Assembly: GCA_035763805.1 (NCBI GenBank)
Contig: DASUAL010000077.1
Coordinates: 14,526-78,525 of the forward strand
DNA: 64,000 nucleotides
Direction: 5' to 3'
DNA from: DASUAL01 sp035763805
Lineage (GTDB): Bacteria > Gemmatimonadota > Gemmatimonadetes > Gemmatimonadales > GWC2-71-9
The notes beneath the pieces were generated by a model that searched no databases, was not told the origin of the DNA, and saw only the letters and a program-made list of their open reading frames with translations. Shown in pieces: positions 19,632 to 28,974 of this stretch. Made by a program: the position numbers and the translations under genes. Each line of letters begins with the position of its first letter. Position 1 is the stretch's first letter.

Positions 19632-19638
19632 CCCCAGC

Positions 19639-21042
19639 ATGTGCGGTGTCATCGGCGTCACCGGCGTTCCCGACGCGGCCCACGTCGCGTATCTCGGGTT
19701 GTACAGCCTGCAGCACCGCGGGCAGGAGTCGGCGGGGATCGTCGCCGTGGACGGCGACGGCGTGGCGCGCCCGCACCGCGGCATGGGCCTCGTCTCCGAC
19801 GTCTTCGGCGAGCGCGTGCTGAATGAGCTCCCCGGCGACGTCGCGGTCGGGCATACGCGCTACTCCACCGCCGGCACGTCCGTCCTCGCGAATGCCCAGC
19901 CGATGCTCGCAGGCTACCGCGATGGCCCCCTCGCCCTCGCGCACAACGGGAACCTCACGAACGCCGTGCAGCTGCGCACCGATCTCGTCGCCAAGGGCTC
20001 GATTTTCCAGAGCTCCTCGGACAGTGAGGTCCTGGTCCACCTCATCGCCCGCTCCGAGGCACGCGAGCCGGAGGACCAGCTGCTCGACGCGCTGGAGCGC
20101 GTGGAGGGCGCGTTCTCCCTCGTGATCACCATCGGGCGGACGCTCTACGCGGTCGTGGACCCGCGCGGCTTCCGGCCGCTCGTCCTGGGGCGCCTGGGAC
20201 GCGGCTGGGTGGTCGCGTCGGAGACGTGCGCGCTGGACATCACCGGCGCGAAGCTCGTGCGCGAGCTCGCGCCGGGCGAGTTCTTGCGCATCCACGACGC
20301 AGACGTCGACGTGCTGCCCCCCTTGCCGGCCCAGTCGCACCGGCGCTGTGTGTTCGAGCTGGTGTACTTCTCCCGGCCGGACAGCACCGTGTTCCACCGC
20401 TCCGTGGATCGCGTGCGCCGGGCGCTCGGCCGCGAGCTCGCCCGGGAACACCCGGCGGCAGGCTCGGACTGCGTCTTCTCGGTCCCCGACTCGTCCAACG
20501 CGATGGCCCTGGGCTTCTCGGAGGAGTCCGGGATCAAGCTCGAGCACGCGCTGATCCGGAATCATTACGTCGGTCGCACCTTCATCCACCCCGCGCAGGC
20601 GGGCCGGACGGCCAAGGTGCAGATCAAGTTCAATCCGGTCCGTGAGGTGCTCGAGGGCAAGCGAGTGGTCGTCGTGGACGACTCCATCGTTCGCGGTACG
20701 ACGAGCCGAGCGCTCGTTCAGCTGATCCGCCAGGCGGGCGCGAAGGAGGTCCATTTCCGCGTGGCCTCCCCGCCCATCACCGGGCCCTGCTACTACGGCA
20801 TCGACACGCCCACGAAGGGCGAGCTCATCGGCTCGAGTCACACGGTCGAGGAGATCCGGGAGCATCTCGGCGTGGATACGCTCGGGTACCTGTCGCTCGA
20901 AGGCATGCTGCGCGCCGCGGGGGGAAATGACCCTGCCGAGTTCTGCCACGCCTGCTTCTCGGGTGACTATCCGACACCGATCCCGGACGATCTGGTACGG
21001 GCGCGCCACGCGGCGCCGCCGCAAGTCGCGATCGCCGTCTAG
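19639..21042 (+). CDS. purF: Amidophosphoribosyltransferase
   Basis: First committed step of purine synthesis: PRPP + Gln to phosphoribosylamine. 467 aa. Begins MCGVIGVTG so Cys2 becomes the N-terminal nucleophile after Met removal, with no propeptide. PRPP site VVVVDDSIVRGTT in the C-terminal domain. ATG at 19639 lies 7 nt after the purL stop. Late Cys residues (FCHACFSGDYP) match the Fe-S-containing B. subtilis-type enzyme. Confidence 0.96.
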   Translation: MCGVIGVTGVPDAAHVAYLGLYSLQHRGQESAGIVAVDGDGVARPHRGMGLVSDVFGERVLNELPGDVAVGHTRYSTAGTSVLANAQPMLAGYRDGPLALAHNGNLTNAVQLRTDLVAKGSIFQSSSDSEVLVHLIARSEAREPEDQLLDALERVEGAFSLVITIGRTLYAVVDPRGFRPLVLGRLGRGWVVASETCALDITGAKLVRELAPGEFLRIHDADVDVLPPLPAQSHRRCVFELVYFSRPDSTVFHRSVDRVRRALGRELAREHPAAGSDCVFSVPDSSNAMALGFSEESGIKLEHALIRNHYVGRTFIHPAQAGRTAKVQIKFNPVREVLEGKRVVVVDDSIVRGTTSRALVQLIRQAGAKEVHFRVASPPITGPCYYGIDTPTKGELIGSSHTVEEIREHLGVDTLGYLSLEGMLRAAGGNDPAEFCHACFSGDYPTPIPDDLVRARHAAPPQVAIAV

Positions 21043-21048
21043 TGCGCC

Positions 21049-23712
21049 GTGCCGTCCCTCGAGCGCTGGGTGTACTTCTTCGGGCCGGGCCGGGCCGACG
21101 GCTCGGCCGCGATGCGCGACATCCTGGGCGGCAAGGGCGCGGGGCTGGCCGAGATGGCGAACCTCGGCCTGCCCGTTCCGCCCGGTTTCACGATCTCCGC
21201 CAAGCTGTGCCTCACCTACCTCGAGCAAGGCACCTTCCCCGACCAGCTGCGTGAAGAAGTCACCCGCCACCTGAAGCAGCTCGAACAAGCGACCAAGAAG
21301 AGGTTCGGCGATCGGGAGAACCCGCTGCTCGTCTCGGTGCGCTCGGGTGCCGCGGTTTCCATGCCGGGGATGATGGAGACGATTCTGAACCTCGGCCTGA
21401 ACGACGACACCGTGCAGGGGATGATCGCGGGCTCGCACAATCCCCGCTTCGCCTACGATTCCTACCGGCGCTTCGTCCAGATGTACGGCGACGTGGTCTT
21501 CGATCTCGGCAAGCGGCCGTTCGAAGAAGTGCTGGAGGAGGCGAAGCGACGGCGCAAGGTACAGCGCGACATCGACCTGCCAGTGGAGGACCTGAAGGGC
21601 CTGGTGAGCGAGTTCAAGTCCATCATCCAGGCAAAGCGCGGTCTCCCCTTCCCCGACGATCCTACGGCGCAGCTGTGGGGCGCGATCGAGGCGGTGTTCA
21701 AGAGCTGGAACACGCGCCGCGCCGTGGACTACCGGCGCGTCCACGGTATCCCGGACGACCTGGGCACGGCCGTGAGCGTGGTCGCCATGGTGTACGGCAA
21801 CCTGGGCGACGACTCCGGGACCGGCGTCGCCTTCACCCGGGACTGCCGCACCGGGGAAAAGGTACTGCAGGGCGACTTTCTCACGAACGCACAAGGGGAA
21901 GACGTCGTGTCGGGCGCGCGCACCCCCGAGCCGCTCGCCAAGATGAAGCGCGGCAAGCTCGCGAAGGTGTACCGCGATCTCGAGCGCATGGCGGCGAAGC
22001 TCGAGCGACACTTCAGGGACGTGCAGGACATCGAGTTCACATTCGAGCACGGGAGCCTGTACCTGCTCCAGACCCGCCGGGCTCAGCGCACGGGTCTCGC
22101 CGCCGTGCGCGTCGCGGTCGAGCTGGTCGAGGAGGGGCTCATCACGGAGGACGAGGCCGTGCAACGCGTTCCGCCGGAGGACCTGAACCAGATCTTCCAC
22201 CCGATGGTGGACCCCAAGGCCGCGGTCACGGTCGTCGCGAAGGGCCTCCCTGCCTCACCCGGTGCCGCGACCGGCGAGGCCGTGTTCGACGCGGACGAGG
22301 CGGAGGCGCTCGCGAAGCAGGGACGTCAGGTCATCCTGGTGCGCCCCGAGACGAGCCCCGAGGACTTTCACGGGATCGTCGCCGCGCGGGCAGTGCTCAC
22401 CGCGCGCGGCGGGATGACGAGCCACGCGGCCATCGTGGCGCGCGGCATGGGGAAAACGTGCGTCGTGGGCGCCAAAGAAATCGAGGTGGACGCGAGTGCC
22501 GGCCGGTTCCACGCCAACGGCCGCCTCGTGAAGCGCGGCCAGGTGATCACCGTGGATGGGACCACCGGGCGGGTGCTGCTCGGCGCCGCGAAGCTCGTCG
22601 AGCCGAAGATCGGCGTGCACTACGCCAAGCTCATGAGCTGGGCCGACGCGCGCCGCCGGTTGCGGGTCCGCGCCAACGCCGACACGCCGCCGGACGCGAA
22701 ACGCGCCCGCGAGCTCGGCGCCGAAGGGATTGGGCTGTGCCGCACGGAGCACATGTTCTTCGAAGGCGACCGGATCACGGCCATGCGAGAGATGATCGTC
22801 GCGCCCGACGAGGCCGGCCGCCGCCGCGCGCTCGCCAAGCTGCTGCCGATGCAGCGCGCCGACTTCGAGGGAATCTTCGAGGCGATGGCCGGCCATCCGG
22901 TGACCATCCGGCTGCTCGACCCGCCGCTGCACGAGTTCCTGCCGCATACGCGGCAGGAGGTCGCGGCCCTCGCGAAGGTCATGAAGGTGCCGCTGCTCAC
23001 GCTGCAGCGGATCGTGGACTCGCTGGTCGAGGCGAATCCGATGCTCGGCCACCGCGGCTGCCGGCTCGGCATCACCTATCCCGAGATCACCGAGATGCAG
23101 GCGCGCGCCATCTTCGAGGCCGCGTGCCGGGTCGTCGGCGGGGGGAAGACCGTGGTCGTCGAGGTGATGATCCCGCTGGTGGCCCACGTGGAGGAGCTGC
23201 GGCACCAGGCGGGGATCGTGCGCCGGGTGGCCCAGGAGGTGTTTCTCGCGGAAGCCCGCGCCGTGCCGTACCTCGTCGGCACGATGATCGAGCTGCCGCG
23301 GGCGGCCCTCACCAGCGACGAGATCGCCAAAGAAGCCGAATTCTTCTCGTTCGGCACCAACGACCTCACCCAGACGACGTTCGGGCTATCCCGGGACGAC
23401 GCCGGCCGGTTTCTGCCGTTCTACGTGGAACGCGGCATTCTGAAGGACGATCCCTTCCGGGTCCTCGACCAGGAAGGGGTCGGCAAGCTCGTCGAGATCG
23501 CCGTGCGGCTGGGCCGTGGCACCCGGAACGAGATCAAGATCGGCATCTGCGGCGAGCACGGCGGCGAGCCCGACTCCGTGAAGTTCTGCCACCACGTCGG
23601 GATGAACTACGTGTCGTGCTCGCCGTTCCGTGTCCCCATCGCCCGGCTCGCCGCGGCGCAGGCGGCGCTCGAGGAGCAAGGCGTCATCAACCGGACGAAG
23701 GCTACCGTCTGA
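21049..23712 (+). CDS. ppdK: Pyruvate, phosphate dikinase
   Basis: 887 aa, full length. Interconverts pyruvate + ATP + Pi with PEP + AMP + PPi. N-terminal ATP-grasp domain (GGKGAGLAEMANLGLPVPPG), phospho-His in GGMTSHAAIVARGMGKTC, C-terminal PEP-binding barrel (GLCRTEHMFFE, FSFGTNDLTQTTFG, IGICGEHGGEP). GTG start 6 nt after purF. End of the plus-strand operon; the last 11 bp overlap the convergent M48 remnant. Confidence 0.96.
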   Translation: MPSLERWVYFFGPGRADGSAAMRDILGGKGAGLAEMANLGLPVPPGFTISAKLCLTYLEQGTFPDQLREEVTRHLKQLEQATKKRFGDRENPLLVSVRSGAAVSMPGMMETILNLGLNDDTVQGMIAGSHNPRFAYDSYRRFVQMYGDVVFDLGKRPFEEVLEEAKRRRKVQRDIDLPVEDLKGLVSEFKSIIQAKRGLPFPDDPTAQLWGAIEAVFKSWNTRRAVDYRRVHGIPDDLGTAVSVVAMVYGNLGDDSGTGVAFTRDCRTGEKVLQGDFLTNAQGEDVVSGARTPEPLAKMKRGKLAKVYRDLERMAAKLERHFRDVQDIEFTFEHGSLYLLQTRRAQRTGLAAVRVAVELVEEGLITEDEAVQRVPPEDLNQIFHPMVDPKAAVTVVAKGLPASPGAATGEAVFDADEAEALAKQGRQVILVRPETSPEDFHGIVAARAVLTARGGMTSHAAIVARGMGKTCVVGAKEIEVDASAGRFHANGRLVKRGQVITVDGTTGRVLLGAAKLVEPKIGVHYAKLMSWADARRRLRVRANADTPPDAKRARELGAEGIGLCRTEHMFFEGDRITAMREMIVAPDEAGRRRALAKLLPMQRADFEGIFEAMAGHPVTIRLLDPPLHEFLPHTRQEVAALAKVMKVPLLTLQRIVDSLVEANPMLGHRGCRLGITYPEITEMQARAIFEAACRVVGGGKTVVVEVMIPLVAHVEELRHQAGIVRRVAQEVFLAEARAVPYLVGTMIELPRAALTSDEIAKEAEFFSFGTNDLTQTTFGLSRDDAGRFLPFYVERGILKDDPFRVLDQEGVGKLVEIAVRLGRGTRNEIKIGICGEHGGEPDSVKFCHHVGMNYVSCSPFRVPIARLAAAQAALEEQGVINRTKATV

Positions 23713-24800
23713 GCGCCATGCCGAGGGACAGGCGCGGCGTTACGCGAACACCACGAGGAGCGCCGAGATCGCGAAGGGGGCCGTCAGCGCCGAGCACATA
23801 GTACGGCCGCTCCGGCAGATACCGCACCACTTTCCGCGCCAGGCAGGCGCGCGTCACATCGAAGAATCCCGCGATCTCCCTCCGCATGCGCTCGACTTCT
23901 TCGGCCGGTAGGCCGTGAGGCATGAAGCTGTCATCGTCTTCAACGCCGCGGCGTTCCGCTTCCGCGTGGTGCAGGAGATCCGCTCCTGCAAGCGCTCGAG
24001 ACCCACGGAGCAGCGGCTCCGCGCCCGCGTCGCCGTGCAGGTTGAGTGTGAGCTCGATCCTCTCCCAGCTCAGTTCCGGCGGCAGTGGCTCTGTCGCGGC
24101 GCGCGCCTCGATCGCCTGCAGACGGGCGCGCGCCTGCCTCGCCGCCGCATACTGCTGGCGCCACGCGGAGAACACCTGCTCGCGCCACGCCGCATCGAGC
24201 CGGGGCAACACAGCCTGAGCGGTGCCTCTAGCAACTCGGCGGCCGCGGAAGGCCCCTCCGTTCCGTGGATCGGGGCGACCCTGCTCGACGCGACCGCGAG
24301 GGCAGCCAGTCGCTCCGAAAGCGACGGGTGCGTGTCCTCCGTGCCGGTCTTGTCACGCAGGGCCTCCTCGAGCCACCTGCCGACATCCGCCGCCGGCGGC
24401 CCGGCGCGCACGGCGCCGACCATACGCGAGACGACGCCCTCGGGCGGCGCCTCTTGCTCTCGCGCCAAGCGACTGACCGACGGCCAGTACCGCCGCCCCA
24501 AGAGCGTCTCGCCCAGCGCGAGCTTCACCAACGCCCGGCCGATGGTGTCACGCCCTGCCAGGTCGGCCGCCACTCGGTCCGCCTCGTATTCGCGGGTCCG
24601 TGCGAGCACGAACGAGTACGCGTTGAAGCACGGTGCGAACCGCTCGAGAAATGCTTCGAAGATTCCCCGCCAGCCGTGCTGGGTTTGGTGCAGGGCTCTC
24701 GAGGAGCCGACCCCAGGTGGAGCGGATCCGATAGATCCACGAGCCGAACCGGCCGTGGTTGCGCATCGTAGCGGTCCCTGGTCATCCCCGTGTCCGCGTG
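23702..24800 (-). pseudogene. M48-family peptidase remnant, frameshifted and 5' truncated
   Basis: Three minus-strand pieces join into one M48-like product. NHGRFGSWIYRIRSTWGRLLES (one frame) continues as LHQTQHGWRGIFEAF...ARTREYEADRVAADLAG and THPSLSERLAAL (second frame), then after a shift near 24210-24225 as LPRLDAAWREQVFSAWRQ to the stop at 23702. REYEADR and THPSLSERL are the recognisable M48 parts; the N-terminal HEXXH zinc motif is missing. At least two frameshifts plus truncation make it a pseudogene unless the base calls are wrong. Confidence 0.7.
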
Positions 24801-24876
24801 GCGCCCAACGATGGCCTGGACTGGATGACGTGAAAAGGGGCTGCGTCCACTCGTGGCGCAACCCCTCGAAATGCCA

Positions 24877-25233
24877 TGGAGGCGCGGGGAATTGAACCCC
24901 GGTCCGAGAATGACTCCGATGCCGCTCCTACGTGCGTAGGCGAGGCTTTGAAGGTCTCACCACCGCGGCACCTCGCCGGCCTCGGCAGCGACTAGCCCTT
25001 GAAAGCTCTTACGCGACCCGTTCGGGCCCCAGGTCACGCCAGCCCGATTTTGCGATACGTGAGCGCCGCCTCAGGCGGGCTGCTACTCACGCAGGTGCGT
25101 GAAGCCGAAGCTTACGCAGCCAGTGCCAATTCAGAGTTGGCAGTTATGATGTTTGCCAGTGGTTTTACCAGGTGACTGACGACCTGGGCACGCAGCGACA
25201 ACCTCGCCGAACCCGTCGAAGCCTGTCGCCCCC
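24877..25233 (-). ncRNA. ssrA: tmRNA
   Basis: 357 nt. The 5' end GGGGGCGACAGGCTTCGACG pairs with the 3' acceptor CGCCTCC (one G-U), followed by discriminator A; the T arm is GGGGTTCAATTCCCC. CCA is not encoded. The tag reading frame at 25156-25112 gives ANIITANSELALAA then TAA, a typical degron ending in ALAA. Works with SmpB to free stalled ribosomes. The 5' end lies only 11 nt past the GGDEF gene stop. Confidence 0.95.
25112..25156 (-). other. tmRNA proteolysis tag frame
   Basis: Resume codon GCA at 25156, 14 codons and TAA. With the Ala on the stalled tRNA part, the tag is A + ANIITANSELALAA. The Leu-Ala-Ala tail is the usual ClpXP recognition end. Confidence 0.88.
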
Positions 25234-25244
25234 TGACGCCTAAC

Positions 25245-26771
25245 CTAGCCGGCAGCAGGTGCTTTTTCAACCCGATTGCGGCCAGCCTGCTTGGCGCGGT
25301 ACAGCGCGGCGTCCGCCGTGCTCCGCAGGTTGGCCACCTCCCGCACGCTATCCGGGTAGGCCGCGACCCCGCAGGACAACGTGAGCGGATATGTGTCACC
25401 GTTCCAGTGCCACGTCGTGCGCTCGACGGTGTGACGGATGCGCTCGGCCACCTCGAGACCGGACTCGATCGGGGTGTGCGGCATCCAGATCGCGAACTCC
25501 TCTCCCCCGATCCGCGCCACCAGATCCTTATCGCGCACCGCGCCCTCGAGGATTCGGGCTATGTGCCGCAGGGCGGAGTCGCCCGCCCCATGGCCGAACG
25601 TGTCGTTCAGTCGCTTGAAGTGGTCGAGATCCGCGTAGATGAGCGTGGCGATGGCGGGTGGCTGGCCGGCGGAGTGCTTGGCGAGCGCGCGGTCGAACTC
25701 CCGCCGGTTGCGCAGCCCCGTGAGCGGGTCGCTCACCGCCCGCTGCTCCGCCTCGTACACGGCGCGCGCGGCTGCGAGGCGAGACCCCAACTCCGTGACG
25801 AGCCGCTGGATCTGCTCGGCGACGGGGCTGGCGGGCGGGATGGGCGGCCCCATGAGTACCAGCGCGCCGACCACGAAGTGACCGTCGAACACCGGGTACG
25901 CCGCGCCGGCGCGGTCCTGGCGCCGCCGGTCCGGCAGGGCGCTCCCGAGGATGTCCTCCGCGCCCTCGGTGACGACCGGCACGCCGGACTGCACGGCGCG
26001 CAGCGCCGGCGCGTCTGCCGGCAGCGTGAGCCCCGCGACCCGGCCGTCGGCGGCGGTCGAGACCGCCACGACCCGGGCACCGCCGGCGGCGGAGCCCATG
26101 CCGTGGAGCACGATCGCCGCGCCCCGCTGGGACAGCTGCTGGGCGAGCTCGACCCCGGCCTTGGCGATGCCTTCGAGCGTCTTGGCACCGGCGGCGATCG
26201 CCGCGAGCTGCTTGGCGACGAGCTGGCCCGCCTGCTCGCCCGGCTCCTCCAGCTGCGCCAGCCGCATGCTGGCGACCAGCCGCCGCAGCTCGTCGACGAC
26301 GGCCTCGGCCAGCTCCGGTGACGCGTCTGGCTGTCCCAGCAGCAGCCCCGCGCCGAACGGAAAGTCGCCGACCGCGACGTAGGTGCCCTGCGGCTCGCGC
26401 GCCACGTGAGCGCGACCGTCCACGGAGGCGAGCTGCACGATCGCCGCGCCGCGGCGCCGCATATCGCTGCTCACGTCGTCCCTGCCCACCACCTCGACGT
26501 CCTCCTCGCGCAGCCCGACGACCCAACCGGCCTTCGCGCCGTGTGCGCGACGCAGCAGGTCGATCGTGTGCTCGAAGTCGGAGGGCCGGGTAACGGGCCT
26601 GTCCGAGAGCCAGATGCGGACCAGCGGCGCGAGCGCGAGCCCACCGGCGGCGAGGAAGCCGCCCGCGGCCGCGAGCAGCGCCCACAGGCTCGCGTGGAGC
26701 ACCGCGTACACTACCCCGGCGAGGCCGAGCGCGGCGAGCCCGCGCCCGACCCATACCCCCTGCCGTTTCAT
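25245..26771 (-). CDS. GGDEF (diguanylate cyclase) protein with membrane N-terminus
   Basis: 508 aa. Two hydrophobic segments (~10-50), a GAF-like middle (~180-330), and a C-terminal GGDEF domain with the active signature ARIGGEEFAIW, YADLDHFKRLND and SDPLTGLRNRREFD. It should make cyclic di-GMP. ATG overlaps the larB stop (ATGA). The HD-GYP protein at 3126-4595 could be an opposing activity. Confidence 0.92.
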   Translation of the reverse strand: MKRQGVWVGRGLAALGLAGVVYAVLHASLWALLAAAGGFLAAGGLALAPLVRIWLSDRPVTRPSDFEHTIDLLRRAHGAKAGWVVGLREEDVEVVGRDDVSSDMRRRGAAIVQLASVDGRAHVAREPQGTYVAVGDFPFGAGLLLGQPDASPELAEAVVDELRRLVASMRLAQLEEPGEQAGQLVAKQLAAIAAGAKTLEGIAKAGVELAQQLSQRGAAIVLHGMGSAAGGARVVAVSTAADGRVAGLTLPADAPALRAVQSGVPVVTEGAEDILGSALPDRRRQDRAGAAYPVFDGHFVVGALVLMGPPIPPASPVAEQIQRLVTELGSRLAAARAVYEAEQRAVSDPLTGLRNRREFDRALAKHSAGQPPAIATLIYADLDHFKRLNDTFGHGAGDSALRHIARILEGAVRDKDLVARIGGEEFAIWMPHTPIESGLEVAERIRHTVERTTWHWNGDTYPLTLSCGVAAYPDSVREVANLRSTADAALYRAKQAGRNRVEKAPAAG

Positions 26772-27451
26772 GAGTGGTTGATACGGCTCGCGGCGGCGGC
26801 GGCGCCGAACCCGTTGTCGATATTGACCACGGTGACGCCCGAGGCGCAGGAGTTGAGCATGCCGAGCAGGGCCGCGACGCCGCCGAACGAGGCCCCATAA
26901 CCCACGCTCGTCGGCACGGCGATCACGGGTACGGGCACCAAGCCCCCGACGACGCTCGGGAGCGCGCCTTCCATCCCCGCCACGACGATAATGACAGCCG
27001 CGCGCCGCAGCGCGTCCGTCTGCGTCAGAATCCGGTGGATCCCCGCGACGCCTACGTCGGTAAGGCGGTCGACGCGGTTGCGGAGCGCGCGGGCGGTGAC
27101 GGCCGCCTCTTCGGCCACCGGCAGGTCGCTGGTGCCGGCGGTGACCACGAGAATGGTGCCCCGCCCCGTCGGCTCGGGCTCGGGATCGGGCGGCAGGTAC
27201 ACGGTGCGACCCAGCTCGTTCACTTCGGCGCGCGAAAATCGTCCGCTGAGCGCCTCGCGGTGTGCCGCGTCCGCCCGGGTCACGAGGAAGCTGCCGCTCG
27301 CCGCCGCGAGGCGGTCGGCGATCCCGGCGACCTGAGCGGGCGTCTTCCCCTGACACAGGATCACCTCCTGGTACCCCTGCGTAACGGGCCGGAGATGATC
27401 GATCGTGGCGAAGGGGAGACGCTCGAGCAGCCGTCCGAGATCGTCGAGCAT
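26768..27451 (-). CDS. larB: LarB-type nickel-pincer cofactor biosynthesis protein
   Basis: 227 aa. The C-terminal half has the AIR-carboxylase-like fold of LarB (TAGTSDLPVAEEAAVTA, VVAGMEGALPSVVGGLV, PTSVGYGASFGG). LarB carboxylates and hydrolyses NaAD to start pincer cofactor synthesis for lactate racemase-like enzymes. ATG at 27451 forms TGATG with dusB; GTG at 27454 is an alternative. No larA, larC or larE is in the window, so the pathway cannot be confirmed here. Confidence 0.88.
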   Translation of the reverse strand: MLDDLGRLLERLPFATIDHLRPVTQGYQEVILCQGKTPAQVAGIADRLAAASGSFLVTRADAAHREALSGRFSRAEVNELGRTVYLPPDPEPEPTGRGTILVVTAGTSDLPVAEEAAVTARALRNRVDRLTDVGVAGIHRILTQTDALRRAAVIIVVAGMEGALPSVVGGLVPVPVIAVPTSVGYGASFGGVAALLGMLNSCASGVTVVNIDNGFGAAAAASRINHS

Positions 27452-28440
27452 CACGCGGCCCGCGCCGTCGCGGGCTCCGCCAGGTATGCCGAGAAGATCG
27501 CCTCGGCCTGGCGCATCGATTCGACCTGAAGCAGCTGCTCGCGGAGCTGGGCAGCGCCGGGGACACCCTTCGTGTACCAGCCGAGGTGCTTGCGGAACTC
27601 GAGCACGGTTTTGCGCGTGTCGCCCTGAAGCCGGAGCGCCAAGCGGGCGTGCTCAAGGGCGGTCGCGAAGCGCTCGCTGGGCGTCGGATCGCAGCGCTTC
27701 GCCCCTCCGTCGAGAAGGTTCCTAGCCTGTGCGAAGATCCACGGGTTGCCGAACGAGCCGCGCGCGACCATGACGCCGGCACACCCGGTGTGGCGCCGCA
27801 TCGCGACGACGTCCTCGGGCGTCGTGATGTCGCCATTGCCGATCACGGGGATGTCGAGCGCCGCGACCACCCGAGCGATCTCGTCCCAGTCGGCGCTCCC
27901 CGAGAACATCTGGGTGCGGGTGCGGGCGTGCAGCGTGAGCGCCTGGGCCCCCGCTTCCCGGCAACGCAGCGCTATGGTCACTGGGTCGCGCTGGGTCTCG
28001 TCCCAGCCGCTTCGGATCTTCACGGTGACCGGGAGATGGGTCGCCCCGCGCACCGCGCGGATGATGCTCTGGACCAGCCCGAGGTCCCTCAGGCACCCCG
28101 ACCCGCCGTTGTTCTTCACGACCTTCTTGACGGGGCATCCGAAATTGAGGTCGATAAAGTCGGGCTTGCAGACCGCCGTCACCATTTCGGCAGCGCGCGC
28201 CATGACGGTGGCGTCCGCGCCGTAGAGCTGGATCCCGATCGGACGCTCCTGCGCCTCGAAGCGCATGTCCTCGAACAGGTGCTCGATGCCGCGGGCGACG
28301 CCCACGGCCGAGATGAACTCGGACACGACGACATCTGCCCCGAACTGGCGGCACAGCAGCCGGAACGGGGACTCCGACACCCCGGACATCGGCGCCAGGA
28401 AGAGCGGAAACTCGTGTGTGACCGGGTAGGGAAACCGCAT
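27451..28440 (-). CDS. dusB: tRNA-dihydrouridine synthase (DusB-like)
   Basis: FMN enzyme reducing uridine to dihydrouridine in tRNA. 329 aa from ATG at 28440 (MRFPYPVTHEFPLFLAPMSG). Catalytic Cys in NFGCPVKKV, FMN-binding HARTRTQMFSG and GNGDITTPED. Longer upstream starts lie in the dyad region and are rejected. First gene of the dusB-larB-GGDEF run. Confidence 0.93.
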   Translation of the reverse strand: MRFPYPVTHEFPLFLAPMSGVSESPFRLLCRQFGADVVVSEFISAVGVARGIEHLFEDMRFEAQERPIGIQLYGADATVMARAAEMVTAVCKPDFIDLNFGCPVKKVVKNNGGSGCLRDLGLVQSIIRAVRGATHLPVTVKIRSGWDETQRDPVTIALRCREAGAQALTLHARTRTQMFSGSADWDEIARVVAALDIPVIGNGDITTPEDVVAMRRHTGCAGVMVARGSFGNPWIFAQARNLLDGGAKRCDPTPSERFATALEHARLALRLQGDTRKTVLEFRKHLGWYTKGVPGAAQLREQLLQVESMRQAEAIFSAYLAEPATARAA

Positions 28441-28448
28441 GCGGGACA

Positions 28449-28489
28449 ACGTAATGATGCGTTGCATAAGGGGCAACCAGTCATTACGT
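28449..28489. promoter_or_regulatory. 41-bp two-level dyad between dusB and ptsN
   Basis: ACGTAATGA (28449-28457) pairs with TCATTACGT (28481-28489), and inside it GTTGC (28461-28465) pairs with GCAAC (28473-28477), with 3-nt symmetric mismatches between. It fills half of the divergent dusB/ptsN intergenic space. Could be an operator, cruciform or leader hairpin. Confidence 0.55.
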
Positions 28490-28520
28490 TACGCGGCCGT
28501 CCTGACCTTGAGCGAACGCC

Positions 28521-28973
28521 TTGCGCCTGCGCGAGTTCTTTTCCGAAGACGGCATCAACCTCCAGCTGCAGAGCACCGCCAAGGACGAGGTGCTGAAGGA
28601 GCTGGTCGGGCTGCTCAAGCTCGACGACAAGGCCGAGCAGACTCTCGTGAAGATGCTCAAGCGGCGCGAGACACTCGGTTCGACCGGTATCGGCCAGCAC
28701 ATCGCGATCCCGCACTGTCGGGCGCTCGCCGTGAACCGCCTCCGGGTCGCCTTCGGCCGCAAGCTCCAGGGCATCGACTTCAACGCCATCGACGGCAAGC
28801 CCGTCCATTATTTCTTCCTCATCGTGGCGCCTCCACTCGAGGTTTCCAACCAGTATCTCCCCGTCCTGGGCAAGATCGCGCAGTTCGCCAAAGAGGCGGA
28901 CGTGCCCGATCGGCTCGCCAGGTTGAATACCGCGCAGGAGTTGTTGCAGCTGCTGGAAGAGAAGAACATCTGA
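28521..28973 (+). CDS. ptsN: PTS EIIA-like (PtsN family) regulatory protein
   Basis: 150 aa EIIA(Ntr/Fru) fold with phosphorylatable His65 in GIGQHIAIPHCR. No EIIB/EIIC sugar transporter is nearby, so a regulatory nitrogen-PTS-type role is more likely than transport. TTG start at 28521; FSEDGINLQLQSTAKDEVL is the usual N-terminus. The TGA at 28971-28973 is followed at once by the left arm of element E. Confidence 0.88.
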   Translation: MRLREFFSEDGINLQLQSTAKDEVLKELVGLLKLDDKAEQTLVKMLKRRETLGSTGIGQHIAIPHCRALAVNRLRVAFGRKLQGIDFNAIDGKPVHYFFLIVAPPLEVSNQYLPVLGKIAQFAKEADVPDRLARLNTAQELLQLLEEKNI

Positions 28974-28974
28974 A

